A stretch of 64,000 nt of DNA. Origin: Pyrobaculum sp. 3827-6. GTDB lineage: Archaea > Thermoproteota > Thermoprotei > Thermoproteales > Thermoproteaceae. This document shows, piece after piece, positions 50,855-61,343 of the stretch (position 1 is its first letter; each line of letters opens with the position of its first letter). Below the pieces are notes generated by a model that saw nothing but the letters and a program-made list of their open reading frames with translations, ran no database searches and was not told where the DNA came from. Location of the stretch: the NCBI RefSeq assembly GCF_025641885.1, contig NZ_JAOTQN010000001.1, forward strand, positions 806,001-870,000, in the 5' to 3' direction. Position numbers and translations under genes: made by a program.

Positions 50855-51611
50855 ACTCGGCAAGGATCCTCACCGCCTCGTTAGCCACCCTAATGGCGTC
50901 CTCCACGCCTACCTCGGGGGCGAACTCGTCTGTCTCGCGGTTGGCAATCGCCGCGTAGACGCCCCCCGCCCTGGCGCCGTAGATCGACGAGAGGGTAAAG
51001 ATGGTGGCGGACTCCATCTCAAATGAAACCACCCTGAGGCTCCTCAAAGTGTCTATCAGCCCCCGGGCCCACGGCGGGAGGAACCCCCCGTGGCCCGGCC
51101 TCTCCTGACCTACGTAGAACGAGTCGGTGGAGGCTACTATGCCGACGTGGTACCTAACCCCCAGCGCCTCCGCGGCGGTGACGAGGGCAGACACCACTCT
51201 CCAGTGGGCCACCGCCGGGTACTCCGGCGGGGCGTACCACCTAGAGGCTCCGTCCCACCTCACCGCCGCCACGCCTATTACAAGGTCGCCCAGCTTCACC
51301 TCCCGCCTCAGCGCCCCCGTGGTCCCCACTCTAATAAAGGTGTCCGCCCCGGCCTGGAGGAGCTCCTCGACTGCGATGGCAGTAGAGCCCGAGCCGATGC
51401 CCGTAGACGTAGCCGCTATCTGGACGCCCTTGTACCTGCCGACCCACGTGACGAATTCCCGGTTCCTAGCCACCTCCCTAGCCCCCTCCCAGTGCCGCGC
51501 TATCAGCGGCACCCGCCCGGGGTCGCCGGGTAGCAACACGTAGCGCGGAACCTCCCCCGGCGCGACTAAGATGTGATACGCCTTGCCGCCGACCACCGGC
51601 CTCTGGGCCAT
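50826..51611 (-). CDS. Uridine phosphorylase-type nucleoside phosphorylase
   Basis: 261 residues of the PNP/UDP family: LLPGDPGRVPLIARHWE, GSGSTAIAVEELLQAGADTFIRVGTTGAL and VVSFEMESATIFTLSSIYG, the last carrying the ribose-binding E-M-E motif. It splits a nucleoside with phosphate to base and ribose-1-phosphate, in pyrimidine or purine salvage. The nucleoside importer at 45.2-49.8 kb would supply substrate (inference). Confidence 0.92.
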   Translation of the reverse strand: MAQRPVVGGKAYHILVAPGEVPRYVLLPGDPGRVPLIARHWEGAREVARNREFVTWVGRYKGVQIAATSTGIGSGSTAIAVEELLQAGADTFIRVGTTGALRREVKLGDLVIGVAAVRWDGASRWYAPPEYPAVAHWRVVSALVTAAEALGVRYHVGIVASTDSFYVGQERPGHGGFLPPWARGLIDTLRSLRVVSFEMESATIFTLSSIYGARAGGVYAAIANRETDEFAPEVGVEDAIRVANEAVRILAEYDSQGSARP

Positions 51612-51620
51612 GGCAGTGGC

Positions 51621-51863
51621 TCAACCCGGTGTTTTAATACGTAGCGCCCTAACCAAGTTGATAAAAGACAAGACACTCGACAACGCGTTTAATACCGTGA
51701 ACACCGCGTCGCCCAGCACCGCGGCGTATATAGTCAAGGCCACGCTGCCGAAGAAGTACAACACAGTTAAGTCGAGCGGCGGAGGCGGCCCCCTCCTCGC
51801 TATGTTCACAGCCCAGGCGGCGGCTATCAGCAAGAGGCCTATGAGGCCGAGGACTTGGATCAT
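51621..51863 (-). CDS. Small three-helix membrane protein (PQ-loop/SemiSWEET-like)
   Basis: 80 residues: three hydrophobic helices with PPPPLDLTVLYFFGS between the first two, recalling the PQ motif and size of SemiSWEET or lipid-A-synthase N-terminal-type proteins. The prolines and order of helices fit, but no firm family is claimed. Starts overlapping the mevalonate kinase stop (ATGA). Confidence 0.6.
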   Translation of the reverse strand: MIQVLGLIGLLLIAAAWAVNIARRGPPPPLDLTVLYFFGSVALTIYAAVLGDAVFTVLNALSSVLSFINLVRALRIKTPG

Positions 51864-52807
51864 ACAGCGGCGGCGCCTCCGTGGTATATAGAGACTTTGT
51901 AGTAGGGGTGGCCCCAGGCGGTCAGTATCTTCTCCACCACGTCCCCCTCCCGGGGCAGTATCAACACAACGCCGCCGCGGCCCGCGCCGCTTATCTTACC
52001 TCCGTAGATAAACGGCCTCAACTTCTCGAGGAGGTTCACCACTCTGCCGTCGACGACGCCCAAGGCGCCTAGTAGCCAGTTGTCTATCTCCATGAGCTCG
52101 CCGACGCACCCCCAGTCTCCCCTCGCCAGACACCCCTCCGCCTCCTCGACGACGCGTCCAATGGCGTCGATCACCGAAGCAGCAGAGCGCCGCCTCTCCA
52201 ACAGCGACTTGACATCTCTGACGATCCCCCCCGTGGTGCCGAAGCGGGGGAGCACCACAACGTAGAACGGGGGGAGGTCCACGTTCAGCCTCTCGACGCG
52301 GAAGGGGTTGGCCCATATCTTCAGCACCCCGCCGAGGGAAACCGTGGCCGTATCCATGGGGGAGGCTATCCCCTGGACCTCGAGCTCCACCCTGTGCCCC
52401 AGCTTCGCCAGCTCCTCGGCGCCCGCCTCGGCGCCGGCGCAGTGGGAATACGCCTTCAACAGCCCGACAGACACCGCGGCCGACGTGGCTGCCCCAACGC
52501 TGGGCGGCAAGTCGCTCCTTATCGAAAACCTAGCGGCCAGCCTCCCCCACCTCTCCTCTGCAATTCTAAGAGCTGTCTCGACGTATGAGAGGAACTTCTC
52601 CACCCCCACAGCCTCCGCACGCCCCTCTCCAGGCCGGTACCTCAACACGGCGGGAGGCCCCAGAGTCTCCACCACGAGCTCGCCCCCCACCTTGCACTCT
52701 ATGTAGACGCCTTTGTCTATGGTGGCTGATATGGCGGGCTTGCCGTAGACCACCGCGTGTTCTCCAAACAGCTTTACAACACCTGGGGCGAAAATCCTAA
52801 CAGACAC
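51860..52807 (-). CDS. mvk: Mevalonate kinase
   Basis: 315-residue GHMP kinase that phosphorylates mevalonate for isoprenoid lipid synthesis. Motif 1 APGVVKLFGEHAVVYGKPAI, motif 2 LPPSVGAATSAAVSVGLL, the MDTATVSLGG region, and motif 3 GGKISGAGRGGVVLILP are present. It lies 22 bases after the L10 gene, so may share its transcript. Confidence 0.94.
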   Translation of the reverse strand: MSVRIFAPGVVKLFGEHAVVYGKPAISATIDKGVYIECKVGGELVVETLGPPAVLRYRPGEGRAEAVGVEKFLSYVETALRIAEERWGRLAARFSIRSDLPPSVGAATSAAVSVGLLKAYSHCAGAEAGAEELAKLGHRVELEVQGIASPMDTATVSLGGVLKIWANPFRVERLNVDLPPFYVVVLPRFGTTGGIVRDVKSLLERRRSAASVIDAIGRVVEEAEGCLARGDWGCVGELMEIDNWLLGALGVVDGRVVNLLEKLRPFIYGGKISGAGRGGVVLILPREGDVVEKILTAWGHPYYKVSIYHGGAAAV

Positions 52808-52828
52808 GGGACGAGGCGGCTGGGGGGT

Positions 52829-53866
52829 TTAAAAAAGCGACGCCAGCGACCCGGCTACCTCCTCCTCGCTGGGGCCCTCCTTCTTCTCCTCCACAGCCTC
52901 CTCCTTGGGGGCCTCCGTCGGCTGCGCGGCCTGCGGCTGGGCGGCTGGCTGAGGCGCCGCCACGGAGATACCAAGCTCCGGGGCCTTACCGGCGACGGCC
53001 GCGGCTAAGGCGTTCGCCTCGGCCACAGCCCTGCTGAGCAACATAGGCAACGTCTCCCTTGTCACAACACCCAGCCTCGCCGCCAGCGCCACCGCCCTCA
53101 TGTGGGCGGCCGGCAACACCACCTGCAACACCTCCCTCGTCGGGTACACCACGTTAAGCGCGAGGTTCCTCGCGTAGGCCGCCGCCGCCTCGAAGAGCTC
53201 TCTGTACTTCGCCACGTCTATAACCAGCTCGGAGATGTCCACGTACCTCTGCCCCCTCCAAATCACCCCCAGAAGCCTCAGCTGTTCAAAAATAGGCTCG
53301 ATGCCGACAACCCTCAACACCTCGGCCATCTCCGGCGTTATCTCCTGGCCGGCCTTGGCCACCACGGTGTCCTTAGCTATCCAGATCTTGCCCTCCTGCA
53401 CCCTGGTGGGGATCTTCAGCTTGCCGAATTTCGAAATAATGGGGCCGGGGGAGGCGTTGGTAGGCCCAGCCGGCACCACGATGTCAAAGGGAGCTTTGTC
53501 TCCCGGTTGCGCCGCCCTCCTCACGCTGTTCTCAGCCACTATCTTAATCACCTCCGCGGGGTTAGCCTCGGTAAAGAAGAACCCCACCTCGCCCCTCACC
53601 CTCTCCGCCACCTCCGCAGGCACGCCGCCGAAGACCTTGGCAAACGCGATCTTGAACAGGGTGGGCTTAATTATCTTCACAGCGCCGTAGGGCCTCAGCC
53701 TGTACCTATACTCATTCAAAACCCTCGACGAGAGACCGTGGAGATCAAAGAGGAACACGTACGGGTATTTTCTCAACAGCTCAACGGCCTCGTTTACGAT
53801 CCTAACCTTACTCTGCGGGTAGGGCCTCGACCTGGCGTACGCCCTCTTACTTATAGCAAGCATCAA
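52829..53866 (-). CDS. rpl10: 50S ribosomal protein L10 (P0)
   Basis: 345 residues. N-terminal rRNA-binding domain (NEAVELLRKYPYVFLFDLHGLSS), the archaeal insertion domain, and an Ala/Pro/Gln linker leading to the acidic tail EEEVAGSLASLF that binds translation factors. It anchors L12 dimers on the stalk. Third gene of L11-L1-L10. Confidence 0.95.
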   Translation of the reverse strand: MMLAISKRAYARSRPYPQSKVRIVNEAVELLRKYPYVFLFDLHGLSSRVLNEYRYRLRPYGAVKIIKPTLFKIAFAKVFGGVPAEVAERVRGEVGFFFTEANPAEVIKIVAENSVRRAAQPGDKAPFDIVVPAGPTNASPGPIISKFGKLKIPTRVQEGKIWIAKDTVVAKAGQEITPEMAEVLRVVGIEPIFEQLRLLGVIWRGQRYVDISELVIDVAKYRELFEAAAAYARNLALNVVYPTREVLQVVLPAAHMRAVALAARLGVVTRETLPMLLSRAVAEANALAAAVAGKAPELGISVAAPQPAAQPQAAQPTEAPKEEAVEEKKEGPSEEEVAGSLASLF

Positions 53867-53910
53867 GTCGTGGAGTTTGTGAGCTATTTAAATTTGAGTG
53901 GAGGGGGTCC

Positions 53911-54579
53911 CTACTTGACTAAAGCCTCGGCGGCTCTTATCTTGACAGGCGGCCCCATCGTCTTTTTGATATATATGTCGTCTAGGTACTGCCTCAGAGG
54001 GAACCTCCTATTCACTTCCTCAAGCACCGCCAGGGCGTTGTCTAGAATCTCCTTGGGGTCCTGGGCCTCTGACCCTATCCTCACCTTGATAACAGGTTCG
54101 TTTCTAAGCCTCACCCTAACTGCCCGCTTCAGCCTCTCCACAACGGCCTTGACCTCTATGTTTGGCGGCACCACCTCTGGCATCTTGCCGCGGGGGCCGA
54201 AGATGGGGCCTACCACTCTGCCGAGAAGCGGCATTAAGTCGGGCGGCGCTATGAAGAAGTCGTACTGCTTCGCCAGCTTTCTAATAGCTCTCTTGTTTCC
54301 AGAGAGGCCCTCCACTTGGTCCCTGGTGATGACGGCGTCGACACCTGCGTTTCGGGCATTTACCTCAAATGCGCCGTGGGCAAACGCTGCGATTTTATTA
54401 GGCTTAGGCGGGTGGGGAAGCTCGACAAGTAGGTTAATACGGTTCTCAGGCTTGCTCAGGTCCACCCCCCTCAAGACGACTATAAGCTCCACGCTCTGTT
54501 TAAAACGCCTCTGTCTGCCCCTCTTCAACGCCTCGGCGATCTTGGCCAGGAGAGCCTCTTTGTTTATTACGGCGCTCAT
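53911..54579 (-). CDS. rpl1: 50S ribosomal protein L1
   Basis: 222 residues, uL1 of the L1 stalk, with [21 protein letters not shown] and the signature [14 protein letters not shown] start at ATG 54579 ([11 protein letters not shown]), which overlaps the L11 stop as ATGA; a GTG/ATG nine bases earlier is also in frame. L1 often represses its own mRNA in archaea (known for methanogens). Confidence 0.95.
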   Translation of the reverse strand: MSAVINKEALLAKIAEALKRGRQRRFKQSVELIVVLRGVDLSKPENRINLLVELPHPPKPNKIAAFAHGAFEVNARNAGVDAVITRDQVEGLSGNKRAIRKLAKQYDFFIAPPDLMPLLGRVVGPIFGPRGKMPEVVPPNIEVKAVVERLKRAVRVRLRNEPVIKVRIGSEAQDPKEILDNALAVLEEVNRRFPLRQYLDDIYIKKTMGPPVKIRAAEALVK

Positions 54580-55079
54580 TGCCGCCACTGTTTCTCAAAC
54601 TTATTTAAAATTTCGTCGTACTTACCCCCCTCCACGTCTTTCATCACCTCGTCGGCCCGCTTCCCGTCCACGCTTACGCCCATGGCCTTGCAGGTGCTGA
54701 GCAACTGCTTCACCGCCGATTTCAAGGACTTGGACTTAAGCTCGTCTTTCTTCAACAACGCTATCTCTACTAGCTGCTCAAACGATATATCGCCAATAAC
54801 CTCGCTTCTCGGGTCGTGGGCCCCGGTGTCCTTCCCAAAAAGCTTAAGAAACAAGTCGCCTATGGGGGGCAGGCTGACCTTAACCTCGTACCTAGCGGGC
54901 GAGGAAACCTCCACCTCCACCTTCTGCACTGGGTACTTCCCCACCTTTTTCAACTCCTCCTGCACTCTCTGCACGACGGCGTTGGGGTCGAGCCCCGCCT
55001 GCTTAAGGGCGTCTTGAAACTGGGGGTTGACGGCCACCTTTCCGCCCTGCAGAGGCACGGCTATGACGCGCTTCGACAT
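54576..55079 (-). CDS. rpl11: 50S ribosomal protein L11
   Basis: 167-residue uL11 of the GTPase-associated centre. The proline-rich N-terminal domain ([39 protein letters not shown] region) and the C-terminal [12 protein letters not shown] signature are present. The N-terminus is unusual: it reads [20 protein letters not shown] where most L11 proteins have GGKATPGPPLGPALG. Starts a new A/T-rich leader after Spt5. Confidence 0.9.
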   Translation of the reverse strand: MSKRVIAVPLQGGKVAVNPQFQDALKQAGLDPNAVVQRVQEELKKVGKYPVQKVEVEVSSPARYEVKVSLPPIGDLFLKLFGKDTGAHDPRSEVIGDISFEQLVEIALLKKDELKSKSLKSAVKQLLSTCKAMGVSVDGKRADEVMKDVEGGKYDEILNKFEKQWRQ

Positions 55080-55122
55080 CGCCCCAGTAAAGGGCTTGAT
55101 ATAAAAGTTTTACCACTCCAAC

Positions 55123-55581
55123 CTACTGGCCCTTCTTCACCAGCTTAACCTCGCTGATCTTCAAGTCGAGGGGCATTGGAAACGCGCTGTCTAGAAGCTC
55201 CACGCGGACAATGCCCTTCTCCTTATCTATAAAGGTAACCCTACCCCTGCTTCCCTTCAACACGTCGGCCGTTATCTCCACCTCGTCATTGACATCTATC
55301 TCCACAGCCGGCTTGGCAGGCTTCAAGATCTTCATGACCTCCTCCACGTTGGTGACTCCCCTCATCACGCCCTTGACGTGCTTCACGCCGTATACCGCGC
55401 GGTTGACGGCTGGGAGGGACTCGCCCTCCATGAACAAGACCCCGAAGGACTCCGGAGGCACCACAATTGAGTAGATGGGGATCTTAGCCGACTCGGCGCG
55501 CATCTTCAACACAATCACGACGTTGTACTCCTGCCGCGACACCACGCTCACTGTATACACAGGGCACCTCTCCTGTGCCAT
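55123..55581 (-). CDS. spt5: Transcription elongation factor Spt5 (NusG)
   Basis: 152 residues. NGN domain (VYTVSVVSRQEYNVVIVLKM, GVLFMEGESLPAVNRAVYGVKHVKGVMRG) followed by a KOW motif (ITADVLKGSRGRVTFIDKEKGIVRVEL). It clamps RNA polymerase with Spt4 for processive elongation. Directly follows secE, the common archaeal order. Confidence 0.95.
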   Translation of the reverse strand: MAQERCPVYTVSVVSRQEYNVVIVLKMRAESAKIPIYSIVVPPESFGVLFMEGESLPAVNRAVYGVKHVKGVMRGVTNVEEVMKILKPAKPAVEIDVNDEVEITADVLKGSRGRVTFIDKEKGIVRVELLDSAFPMPLDLKISEVKLVKKGQ

Positions 55582-55582
55582 A

Positions 55583-55882
55583 TCACCTCAGCTTAGCCAT
55601 TAGGTAGAGCAGAGCCGCCAAGATGACGCCTATAGAGGTCAAGGCCGCTATCGTCTCCTTCACGGGGTCGCCCAGGGTGGGGATCGTCGACCTCGCCACG
55701 GCGCTTTTGAGATACACCCCAGCTATGTGGAATACTATCTGGAACGCCCCGGCGATAAACGCCAGGAGTATTAAAAACCTCGCCGTGAGCTTAAACTCAT
55801 CGTCGTCAGGCCTGCTGGCTGTGGACACCACCCACTTGATGTCGCGCCAGAGGTTCTCCAGCTTTTCCTGTAGCGACGCCAC
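55583..55882 (-). CDS. secE: Protein translocase SecE/Sec61-gamma
   Basis: 99 residues. The amphipathic ENLWRDIKWVVSTASRPDDDEF and the hydrophobic helix FLILLAFIAGAFQIVFHIAG match SecE. A second hydrophobic helix at the C-terminus (about residues 75-97) makes it longer than the usual 60-residue archaeal protein. It stabilises SecY. Located between ftsY and spt5. Confidence 0.88.
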   Translation of the reverse strand: MASLQEKLENLWRDIKWVVSTASRPDDDEFKLTARFLILLAFIAGAFQIVFHIAGVYLKSAVARSTIPTLGDPVKETIAALTSIGVILAALLYLMAKLR

Positions 55883-55911
55883 GCACCAATTCTAAAGCCT
55901 CTATAAAAGTT

Positions 55912-56829
55912 TTAGGCCACCAGCTGCCCAATGTAGTCCTGCTTAGAGAAGGGGACCAAATCCCTGTAGGTCTGGCCGACCCCCAGGAAGTAGACAGGCC
56001 TCTTCAAAGTGTAGAGAAATGTCAATATGGAGCCCCCCTTGGGGTAGGCGTCCACCTTCGTGGCTATCATGCCATCTATCTTTACATATTTAGAGTAGTA
56101 CCTGGCAATTTCAAGGGCCTCGTTTCCCAACTGCGCGTCGAAGACGAAGACAGAGTAGTGCGGCTCGGCGACCCGCTGGATTTTGCTCAACTCCTGCATG
56201 AGGTTGGCGTCGGTGTGCATACGCCCCGCCGTGTCTATAAGCACGAAGTGAATCCCCCTAGACCTGGCGTGCTGGACCGCGTCGAAGGCGACGGCGGCGG
56301 GGTCCGCGCCGTAGGGCCCTCCGACGACCCTAAACCCCACGCGCCTGCCGTGCTCCTCCAGCTGCTCCCTCGCCCCGGCTCTGAAGGTATCCGCGGCAGC
56401 CGCCACGACTTTGTAGCCCATTTCTTGCAGTTTGAAGGCGAGCTTCGCCAAGGTGGTGGTCTTCCCATAGCCGTTTGGGCCGAGGAACATCACCACCACA
56501 GGCCTCGCGCCCTCCATCACCCTCCTGGCGTCTTGGTAGAAGTCCACGTCTGGGACGTCGCTCAACACGCCGAGAAGGGCGTCGAAGACCGCCTTCTTCA
56601 CCACCTTGTCTCTGTCGCCGAATCTCGGCACCTTCACCCCCACAAGCCTCTTCTTAAGCTCCTCCGACACCGCGTCAGCCACCTCCACCGCCACGTCGCT
56701 CTCCACCAGGTCGATGTACAAGTCGTCGACAAGCCTCTCCACCTCCTTCGCGTCGAGAGTGTCCTCTTTAACTGTACTTACTACAGATTCGACAAATTTA
56801 GCAAAAGTCTTCTTAAGCCTGTCAAACAT
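55912..56829 (-). CDS. ftsY: Signal recognition particle receptor FtsY
   Basis: 305-residue SRP-type GTPase. N domain (VERLVDDLYIDLVESDVAVEVADAV), then G domain with GPNGYGKTTTLAKLAFKL, DTFRAGAREQLEEH, DTAGRMHTDANLM and TKVDAYPKGG. It docks ribosome-SRP complexes at the membrane. One-base overlap with the prefoldin gene. Confidence 0.95.
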   Translation of the reverse strand: MFDRLKKTFAKFVESVVSTVKEDTLDAKEVERLVDDLYIDLVESDVAVEVADAVSEELKKRLVGVKVPRFGDRDKVVKKAVFDALLGVLSDVPDVDFYQDARRVMEGARPVVVMFLGPNGYGKTTTLAKLAFKLQEMGYKVVAAAADTFRAGAREQLEEHGRRVGFRVVGGPYGADPAAVAFDAVQHARSRGIHFVLIDTAGRMHTDANLMQELSKIQRVAEPHYSVFVFDAQLGNEALEIARYYSKYVKIDGMIATKVDAYPKGGSILTFLYTLKRPVYFLGVGQTYRDLVPFSKQDYIGQLVA

Positions 56830-57227
56830 TACCTAATCCCGAGGCTCTCCAGCACCTGCCTAAGCTGGGCCGCCCTCGCCGCGAGCTTCTCGATATTCTC
56901 CTCCAGAGACGTCTTCAGCCTGGAATACTCCTCAATCCTCTCGTTGAGAATCCTCTCGGCGTTGTCCAAATCGAGAAAGGCGTGGTACCTCGCGCCGAGG
57001 GGAGTCAACACCTCCCTCACCTCGAAGACGCCCTTGGCGAACAGCCCGGCGCCGATGTGCACAAGCCTCTCCCCCTCCCCACTCTTCAAATGCCTCACCC
57101 CGTCTAGAGCCGTGGTGAGCTCCTCAAGAAGCTCCACCACAGTCGAGTGTTGCGCCTGGAGGCTGGCGAGGAGCTCCCCAACCACCTGGTACTCCTCCAA
57201 AAGCCTCTGGACGTCCTGCCGAGACAT
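56829..57227 (-). CDS. pfdA: Prefoldin alpha subunit
   Basis: 132 residues: two long coiled-coil helices at the ends (QRLLEEYQVVGELLASLQAQ... and ERIEEYSRLKTSLEENIEKL) around a beta hairpin VHIGAGLFAKGVFEVREVLTPLGARYHAFL. It works with prefoldin beta to hand unfolded chains to the thermosome. Sits in the usual LX-pfdA-ftsY order. Confidence 0.9.
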   Translation of the reverse strand: MSRQDVQRLLEEYQVVGELLASLQAQHSTVVELLEELTTALDGVRHLKSGEGERLVHIGAGLFAKGVFEVREVLTPLGARYHAFLDLDNAERILNERIEEYSRLKTSLEENIEKLAARAAQLRQVLESLGIR

Positions 57228-57229
57228 GT

Positions 57230-57466
57230 TCAGTACCTAATTACCTTGTCGATGCTCATCAAGATCTTGACGTCCTCAGACCGCGCCTCCTCGGGAGGGA
57301 TGACAGACACCTCCTTGATCCTAATCTGCGTCCTCGACAATTTGTGCCTGCTGCCTATCAGGGAGTAGGCCTTCTCCACGGCGTCGTACGGCTTCTCGCC
57401 GACAACCTCAAGTCTGAATTTCATACCGGTGGTGGTCTCCCCAACGACTCTGTAAATCTTGGGCAT
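57230..57466 (-). CDS. rpl18ae: 50S ribosomal protein L18Ae (LX)
   Basis: 78 residues, IYRVVGETTTGMKFRLEVVGEKPYDAVEKAY and SRHKLSRTQIRIKEVSVI, matching archaeal LX. Follows aIF6 in the L31e-aIF6-LX operon order common in archaea. Confidence 0.92.
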   Translation of the reverse strand: MPKIYRVVGETTTGMKFRLEVVGEKPYDAVEKAYSLIGSRHKLSRTQIRIKEVSVIPPEEARSEDVKILMSIDKVIRY

Positions 57467-57496
57467 GGCGGCGAGTCTATAGGCAACTTAAAAAGT

Positions 57497-58544
<1,048 letters not shown>

Positions 58545-58632
58545 ATGTGAATCTCGCCCCTTCTTATTATACTTTTCTTCGTAACTTTTTCAAGCAAAGT
58601 AAAGAAGATAAACCCACTGCCCAAGATACAAT

Positions 58633-59397
58633 GTGATCGATCCGGAGAAGCTACACCAACTGGTCCTTAGGTTCGCGGTGAGGGAGGAGGGGGGCGTGGT
58701 GTATAGGCGCTATAGGCGCTTCCGCGGAGATAGGTGGTACGGAGGCATCGCCACGGCAGACGTGGTGGGGTGCAACTTGAGGTGCGGGATGTGCTGGGCC
58801 TGGCGCAACACCTCATACGTCCTCGCGGCGGGGGATTGGATGGCCCCCTGGGACGTGGCCAGGCGGCTGGATAAAATCGCCAGGGACAGAGGCTACAGGC
58901 AGGTTAGGATATCTGGCGGGGAGCCCCTAATAGCGCCCAGACACCTCCTCGCCGCCGTCGACCACCTACCCCACTACGTCTTCGTCGTGGAGACAAACGG
59001 CACCTTGATAGACAGGCCGCTCGCCAGGGAGCTAGCCGCGAGGCCCAACGCCGTGGTGCGGGTCTCCATAAAGGGGGCCACGCCGCGGGAGTTTGTAAAA
59101 ATTACAGCCTCGCCAGAGGCCTACTTCTACAAACAGCTTGAGGCCCTCCGCCACCTCGTGGAGAGCGGGATGGAGCCGTGCCGTGACGTGTACCCAGCCG
59201 CCATGCTGGGCTTCTCCACAGACGAATCCGCAAAAGAGCTGGAGAGAGCCCTGGCGGACATAGACCCCAGACTGCCCAGTTGCCTAGATGTGGAGTACGT
59301 CATCTTGTACCCCCACGTGGTGAAGCTAATGGCCGCCCGGGGGCTCACCCCCACCAGAGCCGTGACGCCCAGCGGAGTCCCCGCCTTCATGATATGA
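58633..59397 (+). CDS. Radical SAM protein
   Basis: 254 residues. SAM/iron-sulphur motif CNLRCGMC near residue 48, VRISGGEPLIAPRHLL and FVVETNGTLID, the usual radical SAM core, without extra cysteine clusters at the C-terminus. Substrate unknown. GTG 58633 starts it; its stop overlaps the next gene as ATGA, so it is coupled to a DNA-glycosylase-like gene. Confidence 0.85.
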   Translation: MIDPEKLHQLVLRFAVREEGGVVYRRYRRFRGDRWYGGIATADVVGCNLRCGMCWAWRNTSYVLAAGDWMAPWDVARRLDKIARDRGYRQVRISGGEPLIAPRHLLAAVDHLPHYVFVVETNGTLIDRPLARELAARPNAVVRVSIKGATPREFVKITASPEAYFYKQLEALRHLVESGMEPCRDVYPAAMLGFSTDESAKELERALADIDPRLPSCLDVEYVILYPHVVKLMAARGLTPTRAVTPSGVPAFMI

Positions 59398-60134
59398 ACT
59401 GCCTCCAGCTCACCCTCTACCCAAGCCTAACCCTCACCCTCTTGGACGAGAACTACGTGAAGAAGTTCGGCGTGAAGAAGGGGACGCGGGCGTGGGAGGA
59501 CCTGTATATATCTGGCCGGTGGTACAGCCCGTGGAGGTATATAAACGAGGCCGACGGCCCTCTCCGCGACGTGGTTCATCGGTTGGCCGAGAAATACGGC
59601 GACTGTGTCGGCATATCCATATCGCCGGGCGACGAGGATTTAATATTCGCCGCCGCCTTCCTCACCCAGAACACGAACTACCACACCAACGTCCTCAGGT
59701 GGACAAGACAGCTCTTCACAGCCACGGAGGACGTCGGAGAGATGGCCGAGATAGCCCCCACCGTGGCGAGGAGCTACCAGCTCCAGAGGCTACCCGCCGC
59801 CATACGGGACTACCTCGCCTTGGGGAGGCCCAGGGATAGGAGAGAGTTGCTGAGGATAAGGGGGGTGGGGCCGAAGGTGGCCGACCTGTACCTACTCTTC
59901 ACAGGCGACACCACCTCTGCCCCCGTGGACAAGCACTACATGAGAATCGCGCCGAGGCTCGGCCTAGCCGGCGCCCCGCCCAGCCCCGCACACTGTAGGA
60001 GATACACATGCGGGGAGTGCCCCATCGCCCACAGGTGCCTCAGAGGCCTCTCCCAGACGAAGCTGGGCAGACTCGCCGGCTGGGTCCAGACTCTAGCCTA
60101 TCTAGTGGACAAGGGGGCGCTACCGGCGGTTTAA
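59394..60134 (+). CDS. HhH-GPD DNA glycosylase (endonuclease III-like)
   Basis: 246 residues. Helix-hairpin-helix LLRIRGVGPKVADLYLLF, catalytic Asp in SAPVDKHYMRI, and an iron-sulphur cluster motif near CRRYTCGECPIAHRC. The usual catalytic lysine position in the hairpin is K (GPKVAD). The N-terminal 90 residues are unlike standard Nth (LYPSLTLTLLDENYVKKFG), so base preference may differ. Removes damaged or mismatched bases. Confidence 0.85.
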   Translation: MNCLQLTLYPSLTLTLLDENYVKKFGVKKGTRAWEDLYISGRWYSPWRYINEADGPLRDVVHRLAEKYGDCVGISISPGDEDLIFAAAFLTQNTNYHTNVLRWTRQLFTATEDVGEMAEIAPTVARSYQLQRLPAAIRDYLALGRPRDRRELLRIRGVGPKVADLYLLFTGDTTSAPVDKHYMRIAPRLGLAGAPPSPAHCRRYTCGECPIAHRCLRGLSQTKLGRLAGWVQTLAYLVDKGALPAV

Positions 60135-60159
60135 TTTATAAACAGTCAAGAAGCCCACG

Positions 60160-61293
60160 GTGTATGGGGTGGAGGAGGAGTTTGTAGTAACGCCCTGGGA
60201 GGTCAGGGGCAGAGTCGACTACGACAAGCTTCTTAAACACTTCGGCGCCAAGCCCCTCACAAGCGGCGAGGTGGCTCTGCTGGAGAGGTACGCCGGGGAG
60301 GTGCACCCCCTAATCAGGCGGGGCTTCTTCTACGCCCACAGAGACTTCGACTTCATACTAAAGTGGCACGGCGAGGGGAGGCCGTGGGCGCTCTACACCG
60401 GGCGGGGCCCCAGCGGCCCGGTGCACATCGGCCACATGGTGCCGTGGATACTGCTAAAGTGGTTCTCAGACAGATTCAACCTAGAGGTGTACTTCCAGAT
60501 GACAGACGACGAGAAGTTCTACGACGACCCCGAGATGAAGCTAGAAGAGGCCACCAACTGGGCGTACGAAAACGCCCTCGACGTAATAGCGCTGGGCTTC
60601 ACCCCCGACAAGCTCCACCTAATAATAGACACAAAAGACATAGAGCCGCTGTACCCAATAGCGGTGCGCGTCGCGAAGAAGCTGACGTGGAGCACGGTGA
60701 AGGCCACCTTCGGCTTCACAGACTCCACCAACATAGGCCTCATATTCTACCCCTCTCTACAAATCGCCGTGGCCTTCCTCCCCACGGAGCTCAGAAGAGA
60801 GGCAACCCCCGTCCTCATACCCTGCGCAATCGACCAAGACCCCTACTTCAGACTCGCCCGCGACATCGCCGACACCCTCGGCTACCCCAAGCCCACCACC
60901 CTCTACTCCAAATTCATCATGGCCCTCACCGGGGAGAGCAAGATGTCCGCCTCCAACCCCGACTCGGCCATATACACCCTAGACGACGAGAAGGCCGTGA
61001 AGCGCAAAATCATGAACGCCTACACAGGCGGCCGCCCAACCGCCGAGGAGCAGCGCAAATACGGCGGAAACCCCGACATATGCCCAGTCTTCCACTACCA
61101 CATGCTATTCGACCCAGACGACTCCTCCGTGGAGAAGATTAGACAAGACTGCAGAAGCGGCGCCCTCCTATGCGGCGAGTGCAAGCTAAAGCTCCACGAG
61201 AAGATAGCCAAATTCCTAAAAGAACACAGAGACAGGAGAGAGAAGGCCAGAGGGAAGGTAGACCAATACAGACTAAGCCAGAAAATCAGATAA
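60160..61293 (+). CDS. trpS: Tryptophanyl-tRNA synthetase
   Basis: 377-residue class I synthetase of the archaeal/eukaryotic kind. HIGH-type site GPSGPVHIGHMVPW, KMSKS-type site GESKMSASNPDSA, and a C-terminal CRSGALLCGECK cysteine pair set. GTG 60160 lies 22-26 bases after taatttataaac at 60132-60143. Its tRNA-Trp is encoded at 19874. Confidence 0.95.
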   Translation: MYGVEEEFVVTPWEVRGRVDYDKLLKHFGAKPLTSGEVALLERYAGEVHPLIRRGFFYAHRDFDFILKWHGEGRPWALYTGRGPSGPVHIGHMVPWILLKWFSDRFNLEVYFQMTDDEKFYDDPEMKLEEATNWAYENALDVIALGFTPDKLHLIIDTKDIEPLYPIAVRVAKKLTWSTVKATFGFTDSTNIGLIFYPSLQIAVAFLPTELRREATPVLIPCAIDQDPYFRLARDIADTLGYPKPTTLYSKFIMALTGESKMSASNPDSAIYTLDDEKAVKRKIMNAYTGGRPTAEEQRKYGGNPDICPVFHYHMLFDPDDSSVEKIRQDCRSGALLCGECKLKLHEKIAKFLKEHRDRREKARGKVDQYRLSQKIR

Positions 61294-61343
61294 CCCAGCG
61301 ACGCCAGACAAAACGCGGCGACAGCCGCGGCAAAAAACAGCGC

